Source of the DNA: Amanita rubescens
Taxonomy: Eukaryota; Basidiomycota; Agaricomycetes; Agaricales; Amanitaceae
Reading direction: 5' to 3'
DNA: 64,000 bases
Assembly: GCA_015039365.1 (NCBI GenBank)
Contig: WION01000203.1
Coordinates: 1-64,000 of the forward strand
Part shown: in pieces, positions 50,583 to 62,379 of the stretch
Position numbering within the stretch: the stretch's first letter is position 1
Layout: every line of letters starts with the position of its first letter
The notes under the pieces: generated by a model
What the model was told of the DNA's origin: nothing
The model's database searches: none
What the model saw: only the letters and a program-made list of their open reading frames with translations
Translations under genes and position numbers: made by a program

Positions 50583-52508
50583 ATGTCAGAACGTCACACA
50601 CAACGCCAACAGAACGAATCAGGGAAAGAGGAGTCCAGCCGCAAGCGGATCCGATCTCCCCAGACTCAACATCAAGACATCGGGAGAGACGAACGCCGGC
50701 CACGCGTGAGCCGCTCTCCCTCAACCTCGTCAAATCAGGCATCGACCGCGATATCATCGGGGAGATCCACGTCTCCCCAGTTTTTCTTAAATGCGTCGGA
50801 TATCTTCTCTCAAATGCGCCCAGAATGGCAAATCGAGCCCAAGTCGCACCTCCCTTTACACCTCTCAAACTGCCGTGATTGCGCACACTTTGCGCAACAT
50901 GTCAAGAATGAGACGTCGGGAGGCGCATTGGAGATCTTCAACCAAAAACAACGACACCACTGGCGTGAAGCGCTAGATGATGAGATTGAAGATCGCTGCC
51001 ACGAGGCATACCGACGCGGCCAAAAGGACAACGACGACGAGATATTAAGGCTGAGAAACGAGCTCAGCCGATGCCACAGACGAGTCGAAAACTTAGAGAG
51101 AAATATAGACGACCTGGAGCGTCGAAACAACGCGCTCCGTTCCTCTTATCAACACGGAGGGTCTCAACGGCCCTCCACCACCTTTGGAAGGGGAGGATCC
51201 CGCCCGTTACTAGCGGAAAGAAAAAGATCACTTTCTCCAAAACGTCAACTACCCATGCCAACCGCATCGTCATCAAAGAAACAACTCACTCCGCCGCCAC
51301 AGGAAATGGCTGTCGACACAGAGTCAAAAATGACATCTATCGCAGCCAAGGGAAAGGAGCCGACCAGGCCCCTCAACCGCATGTACCAATCGGACGAAGA
51401 GGACGACGATGACGACGAAGTATCAATCAATAGCGGTAACATGGATCATCTCGGAGGCGATAATAACTCGCCTCCTCACACCGATGCCGAAGAGAAAGAA
51501 GAAGAACTAGGCCTAATGAGTAGATATATCGGAGACCTGGCACCGTTCCGTCTCCATAAGAACTCAAAGGCCTTTCAGAGCAAACACGGACACGCATGCA
51601 TGGACTGGAGAGACGGCACCAACTGGAACACGACCAGCTTCAAGCTGTTCAGAAAACGAGATGCAAACAAGACCAGCCGCTGGATGTGGAGTAGCGGCTT
51701 CCCTATGCAGATGGCTCGGGAGGCCGCAATAATTCCATTTGACCAACGATCGCTTGCACAACGATGGACGATTCGAGAGGCCACCCGAGCCGGGTTCCTG
51801 CCGCTGGACGATACCAGCGAGGAGCCAGACGTCGAATCCCTAGCGAAAGACGGTCGTCTACCTGCATACATACGCCGAGGAGAAGGCAATCGTCTCAACG
51901 TCAAGGACGTCACCGCCTGGCTCCTCTTCAAGATGACGGAGCCAGAAGAACCAGAACTAGTCGAATGGTTCTGGTGGGCGTCATGCACTCTATTCAGTGA
52001 ACTTGGACGATACGCAAACGAGATGTCCACGCTCGGTCTCAGAGACGATGGCCAAACTCTGGCCCCCCTACGTTTTGTTCAGAACGGGGAGCCAAATCAA
52101 GAAACACTCGTTCGGCACTTCAAGCAATGCGGCATCCGAATACAAGATGCAAACGAACACCTTCTGGACTTCAGCAAGATATACATCGCGAACATCAAGC
52201 CACCGACGGTACCAGACTGGTCCCGGATACCCCCATCCAACCCTAGGGTATCCCGACCATCTATCAACCAACGGCGTAAGCGTGGCAACAAGGCATTCGT
52301 CGATCGAAACTTACCCGTACCTGGACGCAGTCAAAGGCACCTCGTCGACCGAATCAGTGACGGGTCTCATGCCAGCTCTCACACGTCGTTACCGCCAGTT
52401 TACATCGACAGGACACCATCAGGCTCTGCTCCTGAATTCCCTTCTGAACCGCAGACCGGGAATTCATCACGGCCTCCTACAAACGAAGACCGTATGCACG
52501 TCGAATGA
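50583..52508 (+). CDS. third ORF of the LTR element, function unknown
   Basis: 641 codons between pol and the 3' LTR, the place where envelope genes lie in some elements. It shows no signal peptide or membrane segment, so it is not an obvious envelope. The first part is basic and Ser-rich with a predicted coiled coil near residues 155-185 (LRNELSRCHRRVENLERNID). An acidic run EEDDDDDE lies near 280. The C-terminal third is globular in composition with GRLPAYIRRGEGNRLNVKDV and ELVEWFWWASCTLFSELGRY. I do not recognise it. It is uninterrupted and lies inside the LTRs, so it moved with the element. Confidence 0.8.
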   Translation: MSERHTQRQQNESGKEESSRKRIRSPQTQHQDIGRDERRPRVSRSPSTSSNQASTAISSGRSTSPQFFLNASDIFSQMRPEWQIEPKSHLPLHLSNCRDCAHFAQHVKNETSGGALEIFNQKQRHHWREALDDEIEDRCHEAYRRGQKDNDDEILRLRNELSRCHRRVENLERNIDDLERRNNALRSSYQHGGSQRPSTTFGRGGSRPLLAERKRSLSPKRQLPMPTASSSKKQLTPPPQEMAVDTESKMTSIAAKGKEPTRPLNRMYQSDEEDDDDDEVSINSGNMDHLGGDNNSPPHTDAEEKEEELGLMSRYIGDLAPFRLHKNSKAFQSKHGHACMDWRDGTNWNTTSFKLFRKRDANKTSRWMWSSGFPMQMAREAAIIPFDQRSLAQRWTIREATRAGFLPLDDTSEEPDVESLAKDGRLPAYIRRGEGNRLNVKDVTAWLLFKMTEPEEPELVEWFWWASCTLFSELGRYANEMSTLGLRDDGQTLAPLRFVQNGEPNQETLVRHFKQCGIRIQDANEHLLDFSKIYIANIKPPTVPDWSRIPPSNPRVSRPSINQRRKRGNKAFVDRNLPVPGRSQRHLVDRISDGSHASSHTSLPPVYIDRTPSGSAPEFPSEPQTGNSSRPPTNEDRMHVE

Positions 52509-52564
52509 TATTTAGGCACAACCTTAGATATCAGATCTCCCTCATCTTACCCTCGGGTCGATCT

Positions 52565-52576
52565 TGTGGGGGAGGG
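52565..52576 (+). promoter_or_regulatory. polypurine tract of the LTR element
   Basis: The purine-rich run GTGGGGGAGGG lies directly before the 3' LTR, the expected place for plus-strand priming during reverse transcription. Confidence 0.75.
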
Positions 52577-52851
52577 TGTAACGGGTCGTTCGGAGGCTTA
52601 TATATTCAAGATACCCTAGGACGGGAGCTAATCCTAGCTCCCTCATTATCCCCCGTATATAGTTTCCTTTTATAGTAGGTAGTCACTTAGTATACCATAT
52701 GCGCTAGTCACGTAGTCACGGTTCACTTTTACTTAACTTGTACTCACCACACGCGCACCCGCACGGTCTCAATAGACATTGATCCAGTGCAAGGCGCAAG
52801 GTGCGAACAGTCCCGGAACCATCCCCTGGTTCCGTCTTAGTAAACGTTACA
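52577..52851 (+). repeat. 3' LTR
   Basis: 275-bp repeat identical by eye to 43389-43663 and followed by the AAGAG target duplication. Confidence 0.95.
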
Positions 52852-52856
52852 AAGAG

Positions 52857-54041
52857 TCAAGACCTGTCCTCGAAACATTTAAGGCTTAGACCTATGTCAG
52901 CCTCTCTCGCTTGGCTCGGCTACAATAACTTGTCCTTCAAGAGTCCCGCAATAGTACTACAGCCAAGGATCAGAGCGGGACTTGTGCGTAAGTCACCATT
53001 TTCCATTTCTTGTTATTCGAGCTGACAGCGTCATGTAGGCGTTGTCCATCTGATCTTTGTGCCGAATCTCGACAAGGACTCAACTGGTGTTGTAATAGAG
53101 GGCCTCTAGAGCTCTTGCCGGCGCTAGGACCTACAATGAATCGACTGCGACTATCTCCAGTCCTTTCCCCTCCAAGAAGAAAGGGAGTGCAAGAGAAAAT
53201 TAGAGACAAGGGCTCGAGCAAGTCCTGTCTAACGTCAAATATAATTAGGTGAGTCGTTGAATGACTCAAATGTATTGTCTATGTTAACCTTTATATTGTG
53301 GGTACCAGATCAGCTTAAAATCTGATTTCTAGGGCTGTACGAAGATAGCAAGGGATGAGGTAGAGGGAGGAGAGCCACGAACTAGGTGCGTAGCATACTC
53401 TTCATCTCAGTTCAATGTTAATAACGGCCATGTTTAAAGGCCGTGGGCTAGCCACCCCATAGTGGGTGGCTTAAGGACTTGCCAGACCCGTTTGTGAGAT
53501 GTATCAGTCCAAGCACAGTCGGGCTTGGAGACGGGTAGAGTGTCTCGAACTCAGGTGAATGGTGGCATATCACTTCAAACGATCAACATATGATAAGTGT
53601 CATTGGGTTACTACCACCAGTGTGCCGCGTTCGGTAGTCTGATTGTGAAAAACAGAAGACTTTAAAGTCAAGGGACTCGAGGCGAACGACGAGGGCAGCA
53701 ATGGAATGACGTGCATTGATGTACATATATACTATGTAAATACTACCAGATAATAACATCTTTTCTGCCAAAAATTGAGCATTCTAAACTGACTGAATTG
53801 GGTGGAATTGAGGTCGTTAAATGATTGTTCAGCGAATAATGTTACACATTATGGCGAAAATAATCTTACCAACAATTGACGATAATGTCACCACAATCGG
53901 TGCAATTCGTAGTGCTAAAATTTTAACGTGTGCTGGCGGAAAGGCACAATTTAAGATCTGAATTTCATACCCTAAAATCAAGTTAATCAACCGAAATACT
54001 TTGTGGTAGGTGTCTATAAATACACTCCTTTAATTCTGTTT
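52857..54041. other. intergenic region
   Basis: No gene is supported. It contains the right flank of the retrotransposon insertion and the 3' flank of the minus-strand Mug135-like gene; short open frames have no motifs. The words CACCCCATAGTGGGTGG near 53453-53469 form a short inverted repeat. Confidence 0.4.
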
Positions 54042-54716
54042 TCACCGTGTGAAAAACAGCCATCCCACGGCGCCCAGTGTGTCATCAAGCAAAAAAGTAC
54101 GAACAGGAGGTGCCGTAGGATTTGTTCCGTCCACAAAAAGGACGATTTCAAATGGGAAGATTAATCCATCTTCATTTGTAGCATTGAGAGCCTAGGGGTA
54201 GCACATAGAGGGTCGAGAGAGGGTCGAGACATTGGTACGGACATACTCGTGATGCCTTGTTATCAATCCGATTAAGTTGCTGTCGGATATTGTTCTGCTC
54301 CTGTTGAATACCGTTCAGCTGTTGCTGCATATTGTTCAGCTGCTGCTGAACCGGCGCAAACCAGGGAGGCGCTACAGCTTCAATAGCGAAAGTTTTCAAC
54401 ACACATCGGGGCGAAGAACTTTTCACAAACCAGGACCAATGGCAGCAGCAGAAGCAATTTGCGCCGCAGAACTTTCGTAGAGTATTGCACGTCCCACATC
54501 ATCAACGGTCGCACAATCAGGCTCCGCGCTTCCTAGATGGCGTGACATGGTCAGCATTGCACTGGCGAAATGAATAATCAACTTGCTCTTGCTTTGCATA
54601 ATACGAACGGTATATCGGTGAGCTTCGTAGATGTTGTCGAGGGTTGGAGGGTGAGCGGGAGCTGGGGGAAGGTGAACACGGGGGTCGCGAGGTGGTGGGG
54701 GTAGTTGCAACGCCAT
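54042..54716 (-). CDS. Mug135-like fungal protein
   Basis: Minus-strand gene starting MALQLPPPPRDPRVHLPPAP at 54716, with at least two exons after an intron near 54185-54245 and stop at 54042-54044. A Gln/Asn-rich coiled stretch (PVQQQLNNMQQQLNGIQQEQ) precedes a C-terminal block GLIFPFEIVLFVDGTNPT, which resembles the Mug135-like C-terminal domain found in many agaricomycete proteins of unknown role. The family call rests on that short block. The start codon lies only 38 bp from the end of the KDZ transposon, so its promoter would lie in the transposon repeat. Confidence 0.55.
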
Positions 54717-54754
54717 AGTTTGTCTGTAATGTCACGCTCGAGTCCGAGTCTCTC

Positions 54755-55624
54755 CCACCTGATCTACCCAGCTGTGACGACAAACTAGTGGGCAGGATCC
54801 GTAACGTCACGCCTACCGCTTTGCCAGCGTTCCACCACATTCCCTTACCCTCTGATATATCTCTCTGGAGCTCTTCGACTTGTTCGAAGAGCTCTTCACA
54901 CCCATTTCCTTTGCTCGTCATCGGCAACGCCTCACACGCAACGTTCCGACAGTTCCGTCATCATTCCTAAACTAGCTAGCATTCTGCTCGCTACGCTCTC
55001 CCGCACTTCCTATGTCTTCCGCATTGTTCTCACTGTCGTGCTCAAATGATCCGATGCCCTCATGGTTTCCTCGGCAAAAATTTCAACGTTTCTCACCATC
55101 AGCGCCCATTGACAGATATAAGCTACCCCTTGCCTCGTTCTGTTCATTCCCCACCTCCCTGACGCATACGACTCTGACGCTGCTTTGTCCCCTCCACGGC
55201 TACCGCTATCTTCGCCCCCTCACTGCGCCCTTGTATCCCTGCCACTGTCGACATATCCCTTGCTTGCGGCGGCGGCGGCAGCCATTCCACATCCACTCTT
55301 ACTACAGAAATGTTTGAGTACGTGACGAACGACTTTCCTATATTTGTTTCTGACTACCATTATCTAGAGGAAGCGAAGACAGGGTGTTCGTATCGCCGGT
55401 CCCGATCATGATGGTAGTCAGCTGCCTCAGTCACAGGCGTCGATGTTAACGACAACGACGACAACGGAACTTATGCCGACGATGGGAAAACATGATTTAT
55501 TTTGGGATTGCCAGCAATAACTCATTGCCGTCATCAATCTCGCTTAGCGCGTGCTACCGCTAGCGCTCCACTTGTTTGGTACGTACGACGCTTGACACTT
55601 TGGCTGAAATTTTCACTTACGACA
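54755..55624 (+). repeat. left terminal inverted repeat of the KDZ element
   Basis: 870 bp, nearly identical in reverse complement to 62380-63249; only a few substitutions were seen (for example in the stretch near 55510-55600). It holds a 58-codon frame that reads outward (minus strand from 54927, starting MPMTSKGNGCEELFEQVEEL) and leaves the element into flanking DNA. Confidence 0.93.
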
Positions 55625-55861
55625 CATTTAGGTCCTTTTAAATCGCAACGCCTTGATTCGTTTATTCGCTACCCCTATGCTATCCTTTGTCTCCGTCATT
55701 CATTCCCTAATCTCCTCATGTCCCTGATGATTAGTACGTCTTTCCAACCATGCTCCGTTCACATTAGGTTAATTCCCTATTTGTCCTTGCCCTTTAGCTG
55801 TTATAAATATGCGTGATGCACCAGCCAGTCGCCAACCCCTCTTTTCTTGCAGAAAGCAACA

Positions 55862-57148
55862 ATGGCATCCCTTAACGCATGGCGTCAAGTTCATCTCAAT
55901 CGTCAAGGGATGAATAATGTGCATCGACTCTTTGGGATTGCGCCTGCAATTTATCAAGAATTTTCGAAGCGCTTTGCTGCTGCCGAGCTTGCATGGTTTG
56001 TTGGTGGAGCATCTAATGATGGGTTACACTTACAGTTACGTGATTTTCCCTCAATTCTATGAATTACTAACGCTTTATTAGGGTTGCTCCGGACGGTCTT
56101 CACCCACTATTCACGGAAGTTCACGGAAATTCCTATGATGCAGAAACCCGTGTAGCGCTGTTAGATTTACTTTTTGACGTTGTAAGTTATTTATCTGTTA
56201 CAATAGATGATCTCTAATTTATGTCAGGCCACTGTACTTGATCGTGCGTATGGTGGGAGTACTATGGTTATCCAATTGCATGGTACCATGCGTCCGAATG
56301 CGCCTATCCTCCCTGCATATATGAAGACTAGTGTTTACATGCCCCCAGTCATTGTTCGCGACGTTCCACTTTGGGAGCATTCACGTCTCATTCATATAAC
56401 TCAGGAGTTTCTTGAGGTAATCGGAACACGGGCGGTTACGCGTTTTCAGGATGCTCTTCGGCACCGTGCATGGAGGTACCGTCAACCATCAGAAACAGTA
56501 GCTAGGGTCAACCCTCGTCAAAACACTCTTCCCACACCTGTGGGAGGCTCAGCGTGTTATGTCATTCACGGACATCCAGTTGCCGAGACGTCTAGTAGTG
56601 TGGACAATAATGTATCCCCTCCCCCCGATCATTCGATAACCACGCTCCAAGCAGAAAATACCGAGTTACGTACTCGCCTTACAGCAGCGATCGATGAGAT
56701 TACTCTTCTCAAGTTGCGGATCCAGGACCTTGAATGTCAAGTCCAGGGACACGCTACCAATACTCGGAGTTTTGCGCACACTTTAACACGCCCAGTCTCA
56801 ATGCCGCACACTACGCTATCCTCCCATCAGCGTCCTAGCGCTGTGCCGCACACTACGCTATCCTCCCATCAGCATCCTAGCACTGTGCCGCGCACTATGC
56901 TATCCTCTCATCAGCGTCCTAGCACTGTGCTGGATGATGATCAACTGCCCATGTATTCGGCCGCTCCACTCTCTTTTGAGGATGTTGTAGAGAGGAATGG
57001 CCTTGATTCTTCTGTTGACACCATTGTCCAGATTGCTGAGTTTTTCCCAGATGAAAATTGGAAATGTGCACTTGATGCCATTGGTATTGATCAGAATGCC
57101 ATTCTGGAATTGGTTAATACGATGCAGGGAATGCGTGTCAGTGATTAA
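55862..57148 (+). CDS. accessory gene A of the KDZ element, function unknown
   Basis: Three exons (55862 to about 56034, about 56082-56180, and from about 56228), starting MASLNAWRQVHLNRQGMNNV. The middle contains MVIQLHGTMRPNAPILPAYM. A coiled coil (TTLQAENTELRTRLTAAIDE) precedes a threefold 14-residue repeat (HTTLSSHQRPSAVP, HTTLSSHQHPSTVP and a third), then a short acidic C-terminal domain with WKCALDAIGIDQNAIL. No known domain was recognised. Because it lies within the inverted repeats it moves with the transposon. Confidence 0.7.
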
Positions 57149-57271
57149 CTAGTCTTCGTTGAAGTGATGGATTTCGGTAATTAACTAGTCTTGACTTGAA
57201 GTGATGGATTTCGGTAATTAACTATAGTCTTGACTTGAAGTGATGGATTTCGGTAATTAACTAGTCTTGAC
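57143..57271 (+). repeat. short tandem repeat after accessory gene A
   Basis: A unit of about 40 bp (GAAGTGATGGATTTCGGTAA with TTAACTAGTCTTGACTT) repeats three times directly after the stop codon of gene A. The first unit overlaps the stop. Confidence 0.8.
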
Positions 57272-57366
57272 ATGGATGTAATGCTATGTTATAGAGTTGA
57301 TTCTTCAGTGAAGATGTGGGTGAACACACATTAACTTAGTATAAAGGCAATTGGGCAATAGAGTGA

Positions 57367-58789
57367 ATGGCAATGCCTTTAGGTGCCAGTGCCATCTGTC
57401 CTCGACAGAGGACCAGCAAACCTAGGCCCTATATCCCTGTCCCTCCTGAACAGCGTGCCCAGCGAAGGGAGACCAATCGCGAGCGCAGGGAAGAAGTTAA
57501 TGCCGCCATCATTGCGTGGGAAACATATACACTATCAAAGGCCGAGGAACTCGCCGAGCGATTTAAGCGACGGCCACGGTACTTCTTAGACCTCTTCTAT
57601 CAGTCAACCTCCCGTCTGGCCTCCCGTCATGAGAAAGCGAATGGCTTCAACTTGTACAAGCGCAAGAGAATTGCAGAAATGCGTGAACGTACGTCGCCAT
57701 TTGACAGATGTTGATTTGACTTACTAATGCACAATACAGTTGGCATAACCGCTAATCTCATTGAAATCCAACCAACGCTTGTCCAAGAATGGAATGCCAT
57801 GACTCCCGAGCAGAAAACCCAGATAGTTGAAGAGGAAGAGGAGGAATGGAATGCACCAGTTATCAAGCGTCCCTCAGCCCGCAGTCGAATCTTAGATGTT
57901 ACAAATGTTAAGCGGAACATGCAAGCCCTGGTACAGTCTTACGTTGCTGCTCCTACCTGCAGCATGCAGTTATTTACTGGATATCATAGTTATCGTCATT
58001 GAAAATGCGTGTCGGCATTGAAGGCTTCTTTTGCATTGTTCGTAATACAACGGAGTTCAACATGGCACCAACGTGGTTTTTCACTTCAGCCGAGCTGGAG
58101 GCATACATGGATATTGCAGTGCGTAGAAAATGGGATGCAACGGAGATTGGAAGTCGACTTGAGGCGTTCGCCATCGCTGGCTGTGATGCTACGAGTATGT
58201 GGTCCAATCTTCTATAAGCCTGTACTAAATGTTGCCTAGACTTTTGCAAGACATCGAAGGAGAAGGCTGATGCGCTCAAGCGAGAGATACGCCAGCTGTT
58301 GAATGCAAACCTCGGTCAGTGTATCATCAAAGTATTTTTTAAATTGCTGACGGCCTTACAGCTCAAATTACGGGTGATTCTACCACCACGATGCAATATG
58401 TTCGATATGAAGAAGAAATTATTCATAAGCGAGGCGTCGAACTTGTTGGCTGGACATATGACAAGATTGTTAATCCGAGTCAAATGAGTTCGGCGCTTGA
58501 GCCGCTTTCTAAGCTTCGTAATGCGATAAAAGAAGGACGATGCAAATTTGTACGGCTCACCCAGCAGGAGATCAAGGAGAGAATTGCCGCCTATGACAAT
58601 AGGATTGAGAAGGGGGAAATGCAGGCACGGAAGCGCAAAACTCGCAAAGATAAAGGCAAAAGACGCAACGTACCTCAGGCTTCATTATCAGATGAGGACG
58701 ACAGCGATGGCGAAGAAGGTCGGCCGTCAAAGAGGCGACAGTTAGGCACTGGCGATGATGACTCTGACGCAAGTCCGTTAGAGTCGTAA
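57367..58789 (+). CDS. accessory gene B of the KDZ element, possible DNA-binding protein
   Basis: Spliced gene (at least five exons) starting MAMPLGASAICPRQRTSKPR. The first part (FKRRPRYFLDLFYQ ... NGFNLYKRKRIAEM ... LVQEWNAMTPEQKTQIVEEE) has the spacing of HMG-box-like proteins, a weak resemblance. Further blocks are MRVGIEGFFCIVRNTTEFNM and ELVGWTYDKIVNPSQMSSAL. The C-terminus is highly basic, then acidic (KRKTRKDKGKRR, then SDEDDSDGEEG), suggesting a nuclear protein. It ends at TAA 58787-58789. The function in the transposon is unknown. Confidence 0.7.
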
Positions 58790-58987
58790 TATGTTGATAC
58801 TTAATAGATATTAGACGCTCGCTTAATGAACCGCACTCCTTTCATGTTAGTACAATATACCTGCAGCAATCTAATGGTTTACATTGATTATGAAGTGTGT
58901 GCTGAGACTCGGACTCTGAGTTCGGACAGTTATGAACTCGACAAGTTGTATTGCTTAATATATACAAGGCAGCGTACAATTCACTAG

Positions 58988-61900
58988 CTAGTATTCGATG
59001 AGGCTTTCAATCAATTGATCACATAGAGAACTATCAACCACATCACGATCAACAAGAAAATCACCAATGCTGCTGTCGATCTCTTGAAGAGTACCGTTTG
59101 AGGAGAGCCATGGTGGTTGTATTAAAGTTTCACCACGAATCGAGCGGGTGGTATGCTGACCTACTTGTAACGTTCCTACAAGAAATTATTAGTTGGCTGA
59201 TGGCGTAAACATATCAACACCTACCTGAGAACCCGGATAACTTTGATAGCTGTATTAAGCGTTTGACAAGCTGTTGCGAAATCTTGTCACAATATTGAGA
59301 CCTCTCTACTAGCTCGCTCCTGAGTAGCGGGTCTACAGTATCATCACCAGACTTCATTGCTATCTGATAGTTTTCGTATTCATCGCGCATGAATGTAATC
59401 AAGCGCTTAATCTCTACATTAAGTCTATCAATCTCTTCTCGGGCGCGTTTAATCTTGAGATGGAGTCGTATTGCCTCACGAACATCATGCTTTGCCCATG
59501 GCTTATCATTTGTCCTTTGACGTGTGTCTTTGAGAAGATCAAATTCAGCTAAGTCAGCCATACGCATTACGCTTGCCCACGTCAGAGGTTCACGTGGAGG
59601 GTTGAGCTGGGAAGCGGTTGTATTGTACGCTTGAAGTGCAGTGCCAACAGCTCCAGCACGATTTTTAAGGCCTTCCCCTATTTTGGTACGCAACGCATAT
59701 CCTGTGACATATCTTTCGTTAGATGAGAGACTTGGCTAGATAAAGTTATGCCGCACCGACCCGAGCCATACCAAGCTTCGCCGTTTCTTGTGAACGCTGG
59801 ATAACCAGCCTCTCCAACCCATCAACCGCCTTCAGATACTTTTGCTCCGACAATAATTTGCTCGCTTCTTTATACTTGGAACTGTCTGGTGTCCAACGAA
59901 CTTCAATGAGGTGCATATCCTCATATTGCAGGATGCTATCGCTGATGACTTGGAATCGATCAGATGTGGTGCGATACCGTGTTATGATGCGTGATACTTC
60001 TGGTGACTTTTCATGAGAATTGCCATGGATACGGTGGAGATTCTTCTCATATTCGGCCTTTGCATTTTTGGCGTCGTCCCTATCAATTCATCACGTTACT
60101 GTCTTCAGGCACATTTTGACGTATGACATACGTTGCCTTCTCCAATTTTTTCAGGAGTACTAAGTATTCGGCTGCCATATTCACTTCGGGGCGCTCCTTC
60201 TTCAAGGACTTCAAGTATTCTCGCTCTTCACAAATATATTTCTCGTAGTCAGACGAGGTAGTTTTTAACCGAGTCTCCAGCAGCCTCAGCTCCACCGTTG
60301 ATGAGGTAATAGTTTCCAAGGCTTGACGATAGTTTTGATATATGAAATCGGCTGTGAAATATGTGAGAATTCATAGAATCAAGCGTGGAATGGCAGGATT
60401 ACAAACCTGAATTCACATGCTTGTCAATATCGTGATGAAAAATGAACTCATTTATTTCTTGATGGCGGTGATATGGGGTCGCAAACCGGGTGACTGTTGC
60501 AAGCTCATTTGATTTTGAAAAAGTCCGTTCACATTCCTCAAAGTCTTCCAGACCAACACCATCAGTATATAATGGATGCCAACCAAGTTGGCAGCCACGA
60601 TTATGCGCATAACCATGGAAGCTTGGCACTACGCCCACTAGTCCCGCATCACGAGCCTTAACACCAATGGAGCTACGGGCTAATGTAACATTAAATGCAC
60701 ACATGATGTCATAGCCGAAAGCAATACGTGGCCCATATGTATCGATTAGATGGTCAGTTATCGCCAAGGGGTACTTCATCCTAAAAAAAATTCTGTTACA
60801 TACTCTGAGAGATAGCGTGTGAAGACAAACTTACAGCTCACCACTCCGAATCATGTCGCATATTGATAATATATGGCCGTGCCGGCATACAGCCAGAAAG
60901 ATACCGGAAACCAAAAACAATGCAAACATTTTCTTTCTCGCATCTGGCCCTGCATTCTTCCACCTTTCAATGCAGACTGGTAAGTCAGAGCGCGGCTCGT
61001 CAGATTCCGTAACAGCTTTCAACCAGTCCTCATCCGTATCATTTTCACCTGCCGGCCGACTAGCCTTTGTCACTCCATCATCTATAAACTTGTCAACATC
61101 AACAGTGCTTATCCATCGCGGTGACAACGACTGCCGATTATCTGCTCGAGGCTGCCCTGCACGGATTGATTCATCCACAAGTTTAAGCGAGTTATTTCCA
61201 TCCATGGCAGCCATCATTGAATACATTAACGAAGGTTCATCCTTCACCTTGTACATGCACGGAGGACATGTAGCCGTTTTCAGATAAGTCAACGGGGACC
61301 TCTCAAGCGCATGCTCCACCCGCTTATCAACAGCAGATGTTATCTCAAGGTAACAATCATAGGCACATCTGAATTGCTCAGCTAAGTGTGGCTGTGGAAT
61401 ATTCTGACGAAGATACATTAGTCGGTCATTGAAAGAACGTGTCTGACTTACATGATGTACATTGTTCAGCGCACGCGTGAAACTTTCAATACCCAGGCGG
61501 GGGCAGACGCGATGTAACTGACGGTATATGTCAAAAACACTGAATGCAAACGCTAACGAAGGCTGGTCCGGGCTAGCTCCAAGATACCCATATCTAACGA
61601 GTGTTTCATTGATGTACTTTACTCCCGGCACATGGATGAAGTGGATTAAGCGACATTCTGGAATAAATTAGCATGTGTAACATTACGAGTGAAAAGGAAC
61701 ACACCCGTCATCGTCAACGTGTTAAGAGGCCAAGCTGATGTTGCTGATGGTGTAACCGGTTGTAAGGAGGCGCCGTGCTTCCACACTAGATATGCATCGA
61801 CAAGGGTTGATAACTGTCCCTGCCACGCATCAACCTGACGTTGAACACGATCATTACGTGTGCGATAATCCCCAATTTTCCTGATTTTCCCATCAAGATA

Positions 61901-62282
61901 TCGCATGCAATACTAGAATGGCAACTTACTGCTTCCCCATCTCTGTAATTATCTCGTCCATGAGAAAGTCATGTCCAGCATGACTATGACCCTCTCCTTC
62001 CTCGCCTGGCGGTAAAGTCATAAATGCGTTGTAATCATCGCTCTCCGCGACACCACTACTCAGCAATTCAGCACGAGTATTATAATCAAGTGCTGAAATG
62101 ATCAAGTTAACATTTGTCGTTGAGAACGACAACAACTTACTTGATAGAAGAGTTGCTCTCGTCGCCTTCTCCTTCTCAAGCTGAGCGCGAGTCTTGTTTA
62201 ACTTAACGAGTGAAGAACGATATGTTGGATGTCCAGGACGACCGGATTCAATTCTTACTGCCTTTGCGAGCCGTTTCGACAT
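58988..62282 (-). CDS. KDZ-family transposase
   Basis: Spliced gene from ATG at 62282 (MSKRLAKAVRIESGRPGHPT) to TAG at 58988. The order is a basic N-terminus, a cysteine pair CPPCMYKV, then the transposase core: FLAVCRHGHILSICDMIRSG, KYPLAITDHLIDTYGPRIAF, GYDIMCAFN, VVPSFHGYAHNRGCQLGWHP, GVGLEDFEECERTFSKSNEL and HRHQEINEFIFHHDID. A long helical C-terminal region with many charged residues follows. These motifs are those of the Kyakuja-Dileera-Zisupton group. Introns are short and canonical. No stop or frameshift was seen within the core, so it appears functional. It starts 98 bp inside the right inverted repeat. Confidence 0.88.
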
Positions 62283-62379
62283 GATGGGATTTGAAAATAG
62301 TATGTGGGTGAAGGGAGGAAGGAAAGGGAATAGAGCAACGGGAATTGCCCACACCGTTTAAATATGAATGATCTGGCCA

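Larger units (their letters stand above)
43384..52856 (+). mobile_element. Ty3/gypsy chromovirus-type LTR retrotransposon, complete
   Basis: Full element bounded by the 5-bp target duplication AAGAG (43384-43388 and 52852-52856). Its two LTRs of 275 bp are identical by eye and begin TGTAAC and end GTTACA. The order is gag-protease, then pol as RT, RNase H, integrase, chromodomain, which is the Ty3/gypsy order with a chromovirus tail, then a third ORF. Identical LTRs and open frames indicate a very recent insertion. No tRNA-type primer site (TGG directly after the LTR) is evident. Confidence 0.93.

Noticed and set aside
50583..52508. Envelope protein as the product of the third retrotransposon ORF
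   Set aside because: No signal peptide, membrane anchor or cysteine pattern is visible; the position alone is not evidence.
55012..55317. 101-codon frame in each inverted repeat (also 62687-62992)
   Set aside because: It is conserved only because the repeats are nearly identical; composition is Pro/Cys-rich without motifs, and the opposite strand gives no support either.
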